In this document: positions 53,701-64,000 of the stretch, piece by piece | Layout: every line of letters begins with the position of its first letter | How positions within the stretch are numbered: position 1 is the first letter of the stretch | Origin: Chionis minor | Lineage: Eukaryota > Chordata > Aves > Charadriiformes > Chionididae | Assembly: GCA_013398295.1 (NCBI GenBank) | Contig: VZSF01000873.1 | Location: 1,320,072-1,384,071 of the forward strand | Direction of reading: 5' to 3' | DNA length: 64,000 nucleotides | Position numbers and translations under genes: made by a program | The notes under the pieces: model-generated | Told to the model about the DNA's origin: nothing | The model's database searches: none | The model's input: the letters and a program-made list of their open reading frames with translations, nothing else

Positions 53701-56329
53701 GGAGAGAACTTTAGCAAAGCCTTTGTCTTTTGGAGGGGTTCGAGGAAGGACTCCCCTTCTATTGCTGTATGCTTTGTCAGCACTAGGAGGCTTTACTGGT
53801 GTCTCTATGCTGGTGTAGGTGAAGCAACAGAAATGCTGTTTGCAGAGAAGGGACTGCAAAAATCCTAGAAAACTGCTGCAAGTGGTTGAGATGTGTCACA
53901 AAGCACAAGGGGGTTTTAGTTGAATAAAATACACCTTTCCCCAGTGCTTACTGCTCTATTTCAGTTCTTCTGTATTACTTTCTATTTTCTATTAACCTGA
54001 CCAATTTCTACTCCCCTGGATGTCAGAAGCACGGTTTGACGGAAGTGGAATGAGGCCCAGAGTGAGATTCTTGAAGGACAAGCATACTATGTGTCAGTTT
54101 TATTGATCAGAAGCAATTAACTCAGCCAAACCCAATTAGGACACAGTTTTAGTTTTATACACACAGACATTAATCACTCATTAGCCAAGTGAACTCTGAG
54201 GGGAATTACAACAGAATAAAATGGCTGTCCCTTTGCTGTTAATGGAGGAGTTTTCTATATTTGTATTTGGTACTAAATGGCTAATTTCACTGACTTCCTC
54301 TTACATTAAATCAAGTTTTGGGTTTTGGAAATTATTTTCCATTAGCAAGATCTTAATTATCTGTTATTCTGGCCTTTCTGGTTACAAATATCCCATGAGG
54401 GAATTTAATTGCTTTTTTTTTTTTTTTTTAAACTGTTAACTCCTCCCCTTGTTTGATGCTCTTGCTTAAGGCAATTTTTGTTGAAGCCTTCTGGCTGACT
54501 GCCTAACATTTGGCTAATAACTGTGCAATTGTCAACTTCATACTGTTTCAACATTTGAAATGGAATTCTCTTTCCTTAGTTTATATGGGTCTGCTATTTA
54601 CTAGTCCATTCTGCATAGAATCTAATCCACTTATATTTTAAGTAGCTTGGAGGCAGAGCTTTTTCTTATCATCACGTTATGTTTTATTTATTGAGCGTAA
54701 TTCATTTTGAATGAAATGGAGTAGTCATAATGGTTCTTGTACTGTTGCAGAACTTTCTTATCACAGTGCATTTTGTCAGTTTGATTTATTTTATCTGTCT
54801 ATTTGCAGTAGTTGTGACAACCCAGAGTTGCTTTACTAGCTACGGCAGAAGTACCTCATCCTCCTGGAAAGTACTCCATGTTTCAAATTACATAGCTTCA
54901 GGGTGGACCTGAGAATTACATTGGTGAGTTTTGATTTAAGTGTTTGTTTTCTCCCAATTTTCTTTTTTTTTTTTCCCCAAGTATACTTTTCACTTGCAAA
55001 TTATCTGTCATTGCTGGATATCAAGGTGCCTTGCATAGACAAATATTATTCATATGAAAAACACTGAGACAGAGAGGCCAAATCCTTGTATTTAGGTGTG
55101 TGTAGTTACGGAACTGGCTTTTGAGGTCATTAAAAGTGGGATGTTCCCATTCTGCCACGCCTGAAAATAAGACCACTTCATTGCCAAATTCCAGGCACTG
55201 TGTTTGGTCATTCTGGCCTGTATATCGCAGTATGCAAAGTGGAAAAAATGGATTGGACCTGTTTGTTGGTGGTATACTGCTGTGAGGTACAGTATTGGCT
55301 TCTGCAGGAAGTCTTAATGGTGTGAACTTTCCAGGAATGAGAGAGGGTGAAGTTAATGTTCAAATCAAACCTCTGACATGGAATGCATGGGAGGCTTAAA
55401 GAGCCTTCAGCAAAATGTCTGTATTAAACTGAGACAGAGAAAATACTTTGCCTTTAGAGATGCATCTGAAACCTTGCCTTTTCCCAGTAGGAGAGTTAAA
55501 CAACATTTGTGGCAGAGTAAGGCTTGAAAATATTTTTGTTCTCAGAAGAGTTGTAAATGTTATTCATAACCAGAAAACTTTCCCAGTATGTATACTTTTC
55601 TAAGATAGTCCCAGGCTTTCAATTGCTTTAAGAATAGCATACATCCTTTCTACTGGGAAAGGACAATAAAAATAAACCAAGACAAAGTGTTTCCAACATT
55701 CCCTTACAACAAGGAATTTTACTTCTTTCAGAAGTTAAGTTCTTTCAGCTCAGTGTAACGAACATTGCTTCAGCATTCAACTTTTAATCCCCCAATCTTG
55801 CATGTAGGTTACATGTATGTTATCCATGTCTAGTAGCCAAATATCCACTTGTTCTTATAGAGCAGTTCCGCGTCATTTTTGCAGCATGCCTCCAAAAATT
55901 GTGTGGTAAACTGAGAGTTTCAGCATGGTTTTATTGTTTAGATTCATTTTGGACTCCAGTAGCGTGATAGGGAAATACAGGAACTATGAACTGCTCTCAG
56001 GTCTTCAAACTAGAAACTGGTTTCAGTCCAACGATAGGTATGCAAGGTCTGGCTTTAAAAGTCTAGCTTAGAGCCCCTTGCTTCTCTTTCTCTGAATAGC
56101 ATTATAGAATATCAAGTATTTATTTTTTTGCTTAGGTATATCCTGTAACCAGCAGCTTCGACTAGGAAATTATTTTTACTGAGTAAGCTGTTTGTACTAG
56201 CAGTGTCTATACATGGCAGTGATATTAAAGATGTTGCTCACATCTGCCTTGATGTTCAAAGTCTCCCTTTGTATTTAAACAATATGTCAAATAGGAAGAA
56301 AATATATTTTATTAATATAATTTCATATG
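47751..56329. other. 5' flanking region of DTNBP1, no gene recognised
   Basis: AT-rich sequence with only short open frames and no exon series I can support on either strand. It contains T-rich homopolymers: T18 at 49555-49572, T11-A-T15 at 52208-52234 and T17 at 54413-54429. A more GC-rich patch of unknown nature lies at about 53630-53880. In human, the region upstream of DTNBP1 is a long intergenic interval, which agrees with what is seen, but that is outside knowledge. Confidence 0.7.
52208..52234. repeat. T-rich homopolymer (T11-A-T15)
   Basis: A long T tract preceded by CTCTCTC, followed by AAATAG. It could be the reverse of an A-rich tail, but no element body is recognised on its right side. 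Confidence 0.75.
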
Positions 56330-56942
56330 GTGGGTCCTGGTGAACATCAAATTGACCATGCGGCAGCAGTGTGCCCATGTGGCAAAGGAGGCTAATGGTG
56401 TCCTGGGCTACACTATAAGGTGTGTTTCCAGCTGGTCGAAGGAGGTGATCCTTCCCCTCTGCTCAGCCATGGTAAGGCCACACCTGGAGTACTGTATCTG
56501 CGCTCCCCAGTTTGAGGGAGAGATGGACATACAGGAGAGAGTGCAGTGAAGGGCTGCAAAGATGATGATAGGACTGGAGCATCTCTTCTATGAAGAAAGG
56601 CTGAGAGAGCTGGGACTGTTTCCCTAGAGAAGAGAAGGGTCATGAGGGATCTTATCAATGCATATAAATATCTGAGGGGAGGGTGTAAAAAGGATGGAGG
56701 CAGGCTCTTTTCAGTGGTGCCCAGTGACAGGACCAGAGGCAATGAGCACAAACTGGAGTGCTTTTTCACTGTGAGGGTGACCAAGCACTGGCGCGGGTTG
56801 CCCAGAGAGATGGTGGAATCTCTGTCCTTGTCAATATTCAAAAGCTGCATGGACAAGGTCCTGTGCAACCTGCTTGAGCGGGGAGGTTGGACCAGATGAC
56901 CTCCAGACATCCTTGCCAACCTCAGCCATTCTGTATTTCAGT
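56330..56942 (+). mobile_element. CR1 LINE 3' end with ORF2 C-terminal remnant, plus orientation
   Basis: A 5'-truncated CR1. It opens with GGTCCTGGTGAACATCAAAT and encodes the tail of CR1 ORF2, readable as EVILPLCSAMVRPHLEYC before a stop. Next come GGACTGGAGCATCTCTTCTA, GATCTTATCAATGCATATAA and AGTGGTGCCCAGTGACAGGA, then the end GGTTGGACCAGATGACCTCC. It terminates in the family's ATTCTGTATTTC-like short repeat at about 56927-56940. It is intact in order but diverged and truncated, hence inactive. The antisense 168-residue frame over it is a shadow. Confidence 0.92.
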
Positions 56943-59546
56943 GGTGTCTGTGTCATCTCAGTTGCTTGGAATACCATATTAAGTTTGCAGCTTATGACCA
57001 TTTATGACTTGATTTGTACTTCCTTTTTATTCATATGTAGAACTTTTGGAACTAGCTTGTTCAGTGAAGTCACAAATCTTTGAAAGCAGAGGTTGCCCCA
57101 GATTTTACGTGGAAGAATGAGTTACAATGGTGATTCTTTGATTCTTACTGTAATAGCGTTCTTACTGCAATACCTTTGCTCTACTGCTTTAATCAGGCAA
57201 TGCTATGTTTTTTTGTTTCCACTAAATCATCGTTTTCTAGGAGTAATTCAGTAATTTCAAATTGGCTCATTTGATACTGAGGGTTCTGAAAATGCTTTCT
57301 GAATATCAGTAAAAGACGACTCAAATACACACAAACAGATGAGATTTTAAATATTCAGCAATTACTGATGGAATTGTACAACTTGAAATCAGGTCGTGTC
57401 AAGGTTCTCAGCCTTAAATATTCTCAGCCTTAAAGATTTATTTCAGCATGAGATTCTATGCTTTTTTTCCTATGTAGAGACTAAATATGACTAAGAAGTA
57501 TTTTATGTATGTAGATATACATGTGTATGCACATATAAATTAATTTTATGACTGTAATACTTTCATTTTTGCAGTAGCAAAGGAAAATCTTAGCTATCTA
57601 ATTTATACCAGAAACTTAATTCTGTTTTTCACAAAATTATTTGATTTTAAATAGACCATTCAGTGTCTTCGAATTTTCAGATAGGCTGAAGGACAGATAT
57701 TGGGAGATGAAAAACAATCCAGCTTTATTTACTAAAATGTGGTGATTCTATGGAGTACATATGAATTGAGTTTACATACACATATTGATGATGCCATTAG
57801 TCCATTTTGTCATTACCAGAATAAGAATGCATCATCTACTTCCATTCATTCTCCTGTTTGAAAATTGTTTTCAACAGCTCTCATTTTACGTTTCCTTGGT
57901 ACTATGAAGCAAAACAACTTCCTTTTCATTCCATTCACAAATGAAACATAGGCTCTTTTCTCTCCTGTGCAATGCATCTTATTATAAATAAAACATCACT
58001 TAAAGAAATGCAGACTAAAAGGCAGGGGTCACTTGTGTTAAAATACATATACATCTTCTGCAAAGAGATCTCCATATGTTCCTTTATCCAAGGCAAAATC
58101 TACAGTTTTAAGATACCAAAATAAGTTGTTCTGTGAACAGTGGAACTAATGAAGTTTTTTAAGTTATTTTTTTTCTCCCACATTCCTCAGTCCTTGCCAT
58201 CTTCTGTGCTCAAGTACTTCTTCCAGCTCCTTCCCATGTCTTTTGGCAGTTTGGCTGAGAATGTGGCAACATATGCTGTTGCTGAAATAATCATGTGCTG
58301 ATTGCCTGTTCATTATATCCATGGTGACTGGCCAACTGGCTGAACTGCAGCAGGCTTTTCCTAGTGGTAGTGCTAACTTTGATCCATCTCTAGCAATCAC
58401 TTTTCACAAAATGTACAGGAATTTACTGTCTTTGAGAACTATGTATCTCTCTGAAGTCTGAAATGCTCAATGGACCATCACAGGTTTTGGAAGGAGAGAC
58501 CTCATAGTACAGTTGCCTAAGTCTCCCTCCCTTGGAAGACTGGGTTCAAAGTTACTGTCATATTGTACTCACATCTCAGAAAAAAGAGAATCTGAAAGTC
58601 CATCAAAGTTAACTAAATTATCAAAACTATTAGTTCTAACTAAAATTACTCAGGGCAACAGAATGACTTCTAATTTTAGTGTCATTAGAGGGAGAATCAT
58701 ATGCAAAGTTTTGATGCCTATTGAAGTTAATGAGGTTACATAAGTGTAACTTAATGGAATATGGTTTTAAAATGCTATTATACTATCTTTTCCAGAGCAA
58801 GTGAAACATGAATCCTGATGCAGCAAAGCAAAATACTCAAATTATAAAATAACAGCTGCATCTCTCCAAGGATTTTTGAAGTTTTGTGAGGTTAAAAACG
58901 TAGGTGGTGTGTGGTCAGATCCACTGATACATGGGCACAAGGCAGGTTCTCCCATTTTTCTTAACAAAACGCTTCTCATTAAGGAACACATTTAGACCTG
59001 AAATGTCAAAGCAGTACATGTTTTTGTCTAAGGCCAGCTTGCATCCAGAGTGTCTTTGTGTACATGAAGCGTTTTTATTATTTTTAAAGTAAGGCATCTG
59101 TGTTAAGTGATTTCAAAGTGCTACATTCCGGACATTGCAGAAGGAATTCTTGCTGCCTCAGTGACCTGGAAGTCTGAAGCTTGCAGGATTCAGACACGGA
59201 CATCCTCATCTTCCCTAGAGCAGGGGAGCCATCTAGCAGAAATTCATGAGCCTGCAGAGTCTGACAGGTGAACAAGGTTCCTGCTGAGCAACTTCAGTGA
59301 ATAGATGCATTCTTCCAATTATATTCTGTCAAATTGACATCTATGATTTGAAACCTGTTTTTCAAGAAATTTTCCCGACAACTCTTGTAAACAAGAAAAA
59401 GACCAGAGTTGAATATTAATATTCCTTAATTTGCTTATTTCTTGTGGTGCCTTTTTTTAAGAAATGAATGTTTCATTTTCTTCATTTCATACAGCATAGA
59501 GCTTGGTTGAGTTCATTCCATTTATCAGCTGTACAAGCTACTTGAC
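56943..59546. other. Flanking DNA between repeats, no gene recognised
   Basis: AT-rich sequence with small open frames only. TTCTCAGCCTTAAA is tandemly duplicated at about 57408-57437. A minus-strand frame at 58164-58400 has a somewhat protein-like composition but no recognised domain. Confidence 0.7.
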
Positions 59547-60032
59547 TGTCATGGTTTAACCCCAGCTGGCAACTAGGACCACACAGCTGCTCACTCACCC
59601 CCTTTCCCCCTAGAAGGGTGTCGAGAAGAGGGAGAAAAGGAGGGGAAAGAGAAAAGGAAAAAAACCCAAACCTCCTGGGTTGAGATAAAGATAGTTTAGT
59701 ATAACAATAAAGGAAAAGGAAAATAACAACAACAATAATAATGACACAAGTCATTCTCAGCACCCAGTGAATTGGTACCCTCTGGAGCAGTGATCCTGCA
59801 TCCCACCCCCCACCCCCTTTTGTTTGCTGAGCATGATGTCTATGGTATGGAATATTCTTTTGGCCATTCTGTTCTGTCTAGATTCCTCCTCAGATTCTAT
59901 GGGAAGCTGAAAAGAGTCCTTGAAAAACATAAACATCACCTAGCAACAATTAAAACAATATGCATTGTTGACATACATTTCAGGGCAGTCACTAGTAAGA
60001 AAATTAACTCTTTCCCAGCTGAAACCAGGACA
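59547..60032 (-). mobile_element. Solo LTR of an avian endogenous retrovirus, minus orientation
   Basis: This is the same family as the LTR at 39326-39873, in reverse. On the plus strand it opens TGTCATGGTTTAACCCCAGC, the complement of the LTR 3' end. Then follow the reverse of the poly(A) region (TTGAGATAAAGATAGTTTAG), TGCTGAGCATGATGTCTATG and GGTATGGAATATTC. It closes AAATTAACTCTTTCCCAGCT and GAAACCAGGACA, the complement of the LTR 5' start. It is about 486 bases with TG...CA ends. The flanking five bases are TTGAC on the left and TTGAT on the right, a near-perfect target-site duplication. No internal viral genes are attached. Confidence 0.9.
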
Positions 60033-60309
60033 TTGATGTAAGAAGCAGTATTCATAAACACTTGAAAAAAATTACTGTCTATAAGCTGTGGCAATTATCT
60101 GTGGTATACTGAAGCAGGACTAGTTGTTGATAACAGGAAAATTATGCTTTGTCTTACCTGAAGCAATTTGTCTTTCATCAAAGCGATCTTGAGTTTAAGA
60201 TACAATAACTATTATGAAAGCTTTTCAGAGACACATGCAGAAATGATTGGAGCTGAAGTAATAGATGTCTGCTGATTTCTGGGATTAAAGAGGTTTAATT
60301 GTGTGTTTC

Positions 60310-60648
60310 TGTGTTGGGTTAACTGTGGCTAAGGACCCAGCAACCCACTTCTTCCCCCCTCCTCAGTAGGACAGGAGGAGAAAATAGGAAGAATAGGCAC
60401 GAGAAAGCTCATGGGTCAAAATAAAGACAGGGAGATTGCTTACCAGTTACTGTTGTGGGCAAAACAGACTCAACTTGGTGAAAATTAATTTAATTTATTG
60501 CAAATTAAAATAGATTTCACTAGTGAGAAACAAAGACAAATGTAACACTTTTCCTCCCCCTTTTCCCATGCTCAGCTGCACTCCTTCACACCCACTTCTT
60601 CTGCCCTGTCCTGGAGGGGTGTAGATGAGGATGGGGTGTTGTGTTACA
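60310..60648 (-). mobile_element. Solo LTR of a second avian retroviral family, minus orientation
   Basis: This starts TGTGTTGGGTTAACTGTGGC and ends GTGTTGTGTTACA, giving TG...CA ends over 339 bases. Internal landmarks known from an avian LTR family are CCCTCCTCAGTAGGACAGGA, GAGAAAGCTCATGGGTCAAA, a GGGCAAAACAGACTCAACTT segment and AATTAATTTAATTTATTGCA. In that family these appear in this order on the antisense strand, so the LTR points left. The flanking five bases agree only partly (GTTTC and GTCTA). No coding retroviral sequence is adjacent. Confidence 0.75.
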
Positions 60649-60655
60649 GTCTAGT

Positions 60656-60750
60656 TGAAGATGTCCCTGTTCATTGCAGCGGGATTGGACTAGGTGACCT
60701 TTTAAGGTTCCTTCCAACCCAAACTATTCTATGATTCTATGAGTCTATAA
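60656..60750 (+). mobile_element. CR1 LINE 3'-terminal fragment, plus orientation
   Basis: This contains GGGATTGGACTAGGTGACCT, TTCCTTCCAACCCAAACTAT and the terminal ATTCTATGATTCTATG repeat, the diagnostic 3' end of avian CR1. It is only about 95 bases long, strongly 5'-truncated, and begins within 10 bases of the end of the preceding LTR. Confidence 0.92.
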
Positions 60751-62367
60751 CTATATATAAGGATAATAACTGTATATCAGAATAATCTCAATGTTATACA
60801 TGGCGTGGGCAGAACTCTTTGTAACCATAAAGGTAGTCACTCAGAACTGACATTAGGAGACTTCCCAGTTCCTGTTCTCCCTTTCTCAGTGGATGAAGAC
60901 TTTGTGTGATACTCCTTTTCAAAAGTGGGACCCAACCACAAGCTGTGGTCAGTTCCCAACTCTGCCAGTTCATTTCCTTAGCAGGTTTAAAACCAACGGT
61001 TTTGTCACTATGTAAATGATTCTTTCCATCCCACAGACTCAACTGTAGAATTCTTTCAGGAGTTCAGTAGGTAGAAAGACACAGTCATATCTCTCACTGT
61101 CTTCAAGGAGAACTATGATAGCAAAAAAAGAGCTTCTCATAGGCTTGATAAACCATATTCTGTCCCCCCACCCCACCTTACTGTTGGACACTAATCACAT
61201 CCTGGTTTTGTACATGCACTGGGCGCTTACATACTTCTAAACTTCCTAGCTCACTACAGGTTGAAGACAAATGCTGAGGCCTTCCTGGGCACAGATGTGC
61301 TGTTTGATGTGCCATTGCAGTGGTGCCACCTGACAGCCCACATGCTCTAGCCACCCGGCCATCAACCTGTCATAATTAACATCCTACTTGTCCTGCTTAA
61401 TACAAACAGAATGGCTGAAAAGGAATTTGAGGCTAAGTAGGTGGTGATTAGCTAAATCTAAACTTTCTAACTAAACTACAGTTTCAGTAAAGAGTTTGGA
61501 AATCGTGAATACTATCCCTCTGTTTCTTTTAAGGCACTTTCAAAAAAATCCAAAATCAGAACTGCCAGTGAGGTACAAACTACAAACGCTACAGGGAAAT
61601 AGTTTTGCGAGGTTATATGACACTTGGGCTATTGTGGTTACACAATAGCTTTAGCTTTCAATATAAATGACAGTTGTTTAAAGTAGATGAACTGCTAGAT
61701 AATGAAAACTGAAAGCTGCAGTCTGCTGTTGCTAGCCATTTTCAGAATGGAAAATTTAATAGAAAAGGCTCCAATCTATCCAAAAGTTGTTGGATATTAG
61801 ATTGTGTCTGACACTCAACCAGTATGAACTTTTACAGCTCTACTGAAGTCAGCATTGTATAGGAAAGATTAAGATCTGACTGATTATTTCTAGATAGCTG
61901 GAGTTTTTCTGCATTAAGAAATTCTCAAAAATGGTCTGCACTAATGACATTCTCATTAAATCTTCTAGTTTAATGATATTAACAATAATAAAGGTGTTGG
62001 CGATTAAGGTAAATGAAGAAACATTCTCACTAACATCCAAAACCAAATTATTCCCTCTTCTTTTGAAAACTGTGCTATTTGTAATGCCTATTTTTTTAAT
62101 CAAATTCATCTCTGTTAATAAGATCTGTAATTATGAAGCAGGAAGGCATAATGAGATTGGCTTATAATATAAGAAGCATAGATGAATACTTGTCATTCCC
62201 CAGAGGATGAAGCTCTCTGGTGATGGCGCTAGCATGCTTAGGGCTGCTAGGCTGCTATTTCTAAACATCTTTATTTTGAAGGAGTTCTGTTTATGGGAGA
62301 TTAAATTATTAGTTTGGAATGCTCAGCAGCTTTTATTGTACCTGCTGTTTGCTTTCTTCTTGTTATT
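60751..62367. other. Flanking DNA, no gene recognised
   Basis: No supported gene or repeat. The short overlapping frames on both strands at about 61850-62170 are AT-rich and look like chance. Confidence 0.7.
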
Positions 62368-62486
62368 AGAATCATCGAATTGTTTTGGTTGGAAAAGATC
62401 TTTAACATTATCAAGTCCAACCATTAACCTAGCACTGCCAAATTACCACTAAACCGTGTCCCTCAGTACTACATCTACGCGTTCTG
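62368..62486 (-). mobile_element. CR1 LINE 3'-terminal fragment, minus orientation
   Basis: The plus strand reads AGAATCATCGAATTGTTTTG, then a GGTTGGAAAAGATCTTTAAC-type segment, CAAGTCCAACCATTAACCTA, GCACTGCCAAATTACCACTA and CCGTGTCCCTCAGTACTACA. This is the reverse complement of a CR1 3' end. It is truncated after about 120 bases. Confidence 0.88.
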
Positions 62487-64000
62487 CTTCTAGCAAAAGT
62501 ATGACAGTCTAGTAACAGAGACCCTGTGGGGAGTATCCGTGGAACAACTCTGCTTCCATGGCTGCAATCTGTGGACCCAACCCTGCAAGTATTTAATAAT
62601 GCAACTATTTTGATTTGTTTCAACATTGTGGTTCTTTTGGATAAAAAAGGCATTGCTACATCTCCTGATCTGGTGGGTGACCTGAAGCAAATTTTTCACT
62701 TCTCTCTATCTTAATTTCTCTATGTGTAAAATTGAGATTATGTTACAGATCTTCAGAGACTCTTACTTAGATTTCCCAGAATGTATCCCAGATGCTTTGA
62801 GTTGAGGATTGGGATAAACAACAACATCTTGTATTTTGGATGTTGTCCTCAGTTCTGAACCGAAGTCTAGCTGAGGGGAAGCTGGCAACCTGCTTCTCTC
62901 ACCCTGCTCCTTAAGGTAGACACCCCTTCCAAAGTCTCTTCCTGCCCATCTCCTTAGCAACATGCTGACATTCAAATGACAGTGTAGTATCTATAGCTTA
63001 TCTGAGGGTTGCTGTCTTTCCTATTCCAAGCATTGCCTAATTTATTCTCTCTTCCTCCTTATTGCTATGTGGAGGTCTTTGCATTTTAATGTTAAAAAAG
63101 TTGTCTATGATGTTTGGCTGGTATGATGATGAACTAAGACAGATGGCTGTACTTGCTTAGTGGAAGACGCCAAGTACACAGTATGTGAAACTCTACAATC
63201 AGTGGACTTCTAAATGAGAAGAATTTTGAAAGAATGTCAGCCCCAGGTCACGGAGAGGTTAGTGATATCAAACCCCCCTAGGTAAAGTTGTGTCTTGGGG
63301 TAGCAGATCAAAGAGAACAGGAATATAATGTACTTTCAATGTTTTATTTGCCACTACCTGCTAAAGTTAAAGATAACTGCTCAGGTAGCTTCAAAAAGCA
63401 ACCTCAAAGCAAGCAAACTCAGGAATTGTGGTAAAGAAAAGGGAATACCTGGGTCATTGCCCCTCACTGTTCTAAAGGTACAGGGTAAAGTGCTTTCCAC
63501 TCCCAAGTGTGGTATCAATAGGACTATTGATTCCTGTGGGCTTAGCAGGTAGATACCAAAGGATCCATTAATGTGGGGCTTGTGGGACAGCTCAGAACAG
63601 GGCCATGCTGTGCCAAACATTGTACAGAGGTGGTACAGCAGACTTTTTATCTGATAATCTCACGCTTTAAACAGAAAGCAAAAGGAAAGGATGAGAAAGT
63701 ACAACTTATTATAGGCCAAGATGTGGCTGCAGAGGACATGATATTTTTGTAATACAGACGGGATTTTTCAATTAATATTTCAGGTTGAATTAACCTAGAA
63801 TGATTGTAAGAAGGAAGATGAAAGAGTGAACGTCATGGTTTGGGGACAGTGAAGAGAGAGAATAGGATTAGGAGTTGGGGGCAAAAAGATAAAGTGTACG
63901 AATTAAGGATATTACAAAGAAAGGATTTTGTTCAAACTGTTCAGCAATATAAAGGAATAACAATATCCAGAGCAGAAACTCTAATGAAGAACATGACTTT
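62487..64000. other. Flanking DNA to right edge, no gene recognised
   Basis: No supported exon, repeat family or RNA gene. Frames of up to about 79 residues on both strands have no recognisable domain. Confidence 0.65.

Noticed and set aside
56413..56919. 168-residue minus-strand open frame
   Set aside because: It lies wholly inside the plus-strand CR1 element and is a shadow of that repeat.
63834..63900. GTCATGGTTTGGGGAC resembling an LTR terminus
   Set aside because: Only the first few bases resemble the LTR end; the following sequence lacks every other landmark of the family.

Overview
The window is vertebrate nuclear DNA and almost certainly avian. Three things show this: several CR1 LINE copies, some ending in the short ATTCTATG-type 3' repeat; solo LTRs of families I recognise from non-galliform birds; and one GC-rich CpG island in otherwise AT-rich, intron-dominated sequence. 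There are no operons, bacterial-type genes, CRISPR arrays or recognisable tRNA/rRNA genes. No open frame longer than an exon looks like a real intact gene.

The only gene I can prove is DTNBP1 (dysbindin-1, a BLOC-1 subunit), on the minus strand. I read six exons by translating between splice sites. From high to low coordinates they are 44057-44007, 40920-40870, 40012-39952, 36214-36082, 28244-28112 and 15256-15234. All six join in phase. Together they give 452 coding bases, about 150 residues matching roughly residues 20-170 of the human protein. I number them exons 2-7 by comparison with the human protein. The first coding exon is not visible. A 15-base run of N (47282-47296) sits inside the CpG island where it is expected. 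The exons after the 23-base microexon (rest of the coiled coil and the acidic C-terminus) were not found in 1-15233 and should lie beyond the left edge.

Layout: 1-15233 is intron 7, with one degenerate coding-like patch at 12860-13411. Then come microexon 7 and intron 6 (12.9 kb, with an LTR-like repeat at about 26580-27110). Exon 6 and intron 5 (7.8 kb, with a 28-bp perfect palindrome at 34245-34272) follow. Next are exon 5 and intron 4, whose plus-strand LTR ends only 78 bases from exon 4. Exon 4, intron 3, exon 3 and intron 2 (with an internally deleted minus-strand CR1) come next, then exon 2 and intron 1 (about 3.2 kb). The CpG-island promoter spans about 47190-47750. From 47750 to 64000 is 5' flanking sequence with repeats only: CR1 fragments, a solo LTR in minus orientation and a second LTR of a different family. 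No second gene is recognised.

I did not find a new biological system. The most useful observations are the incomplete first exon in the promoter gap, a coding A10 run at a splice junction, the LTR next to exon 4, the long palindrome, and two unexplained patches (12.9-13.4 kb and 26.6-27.1 kb).
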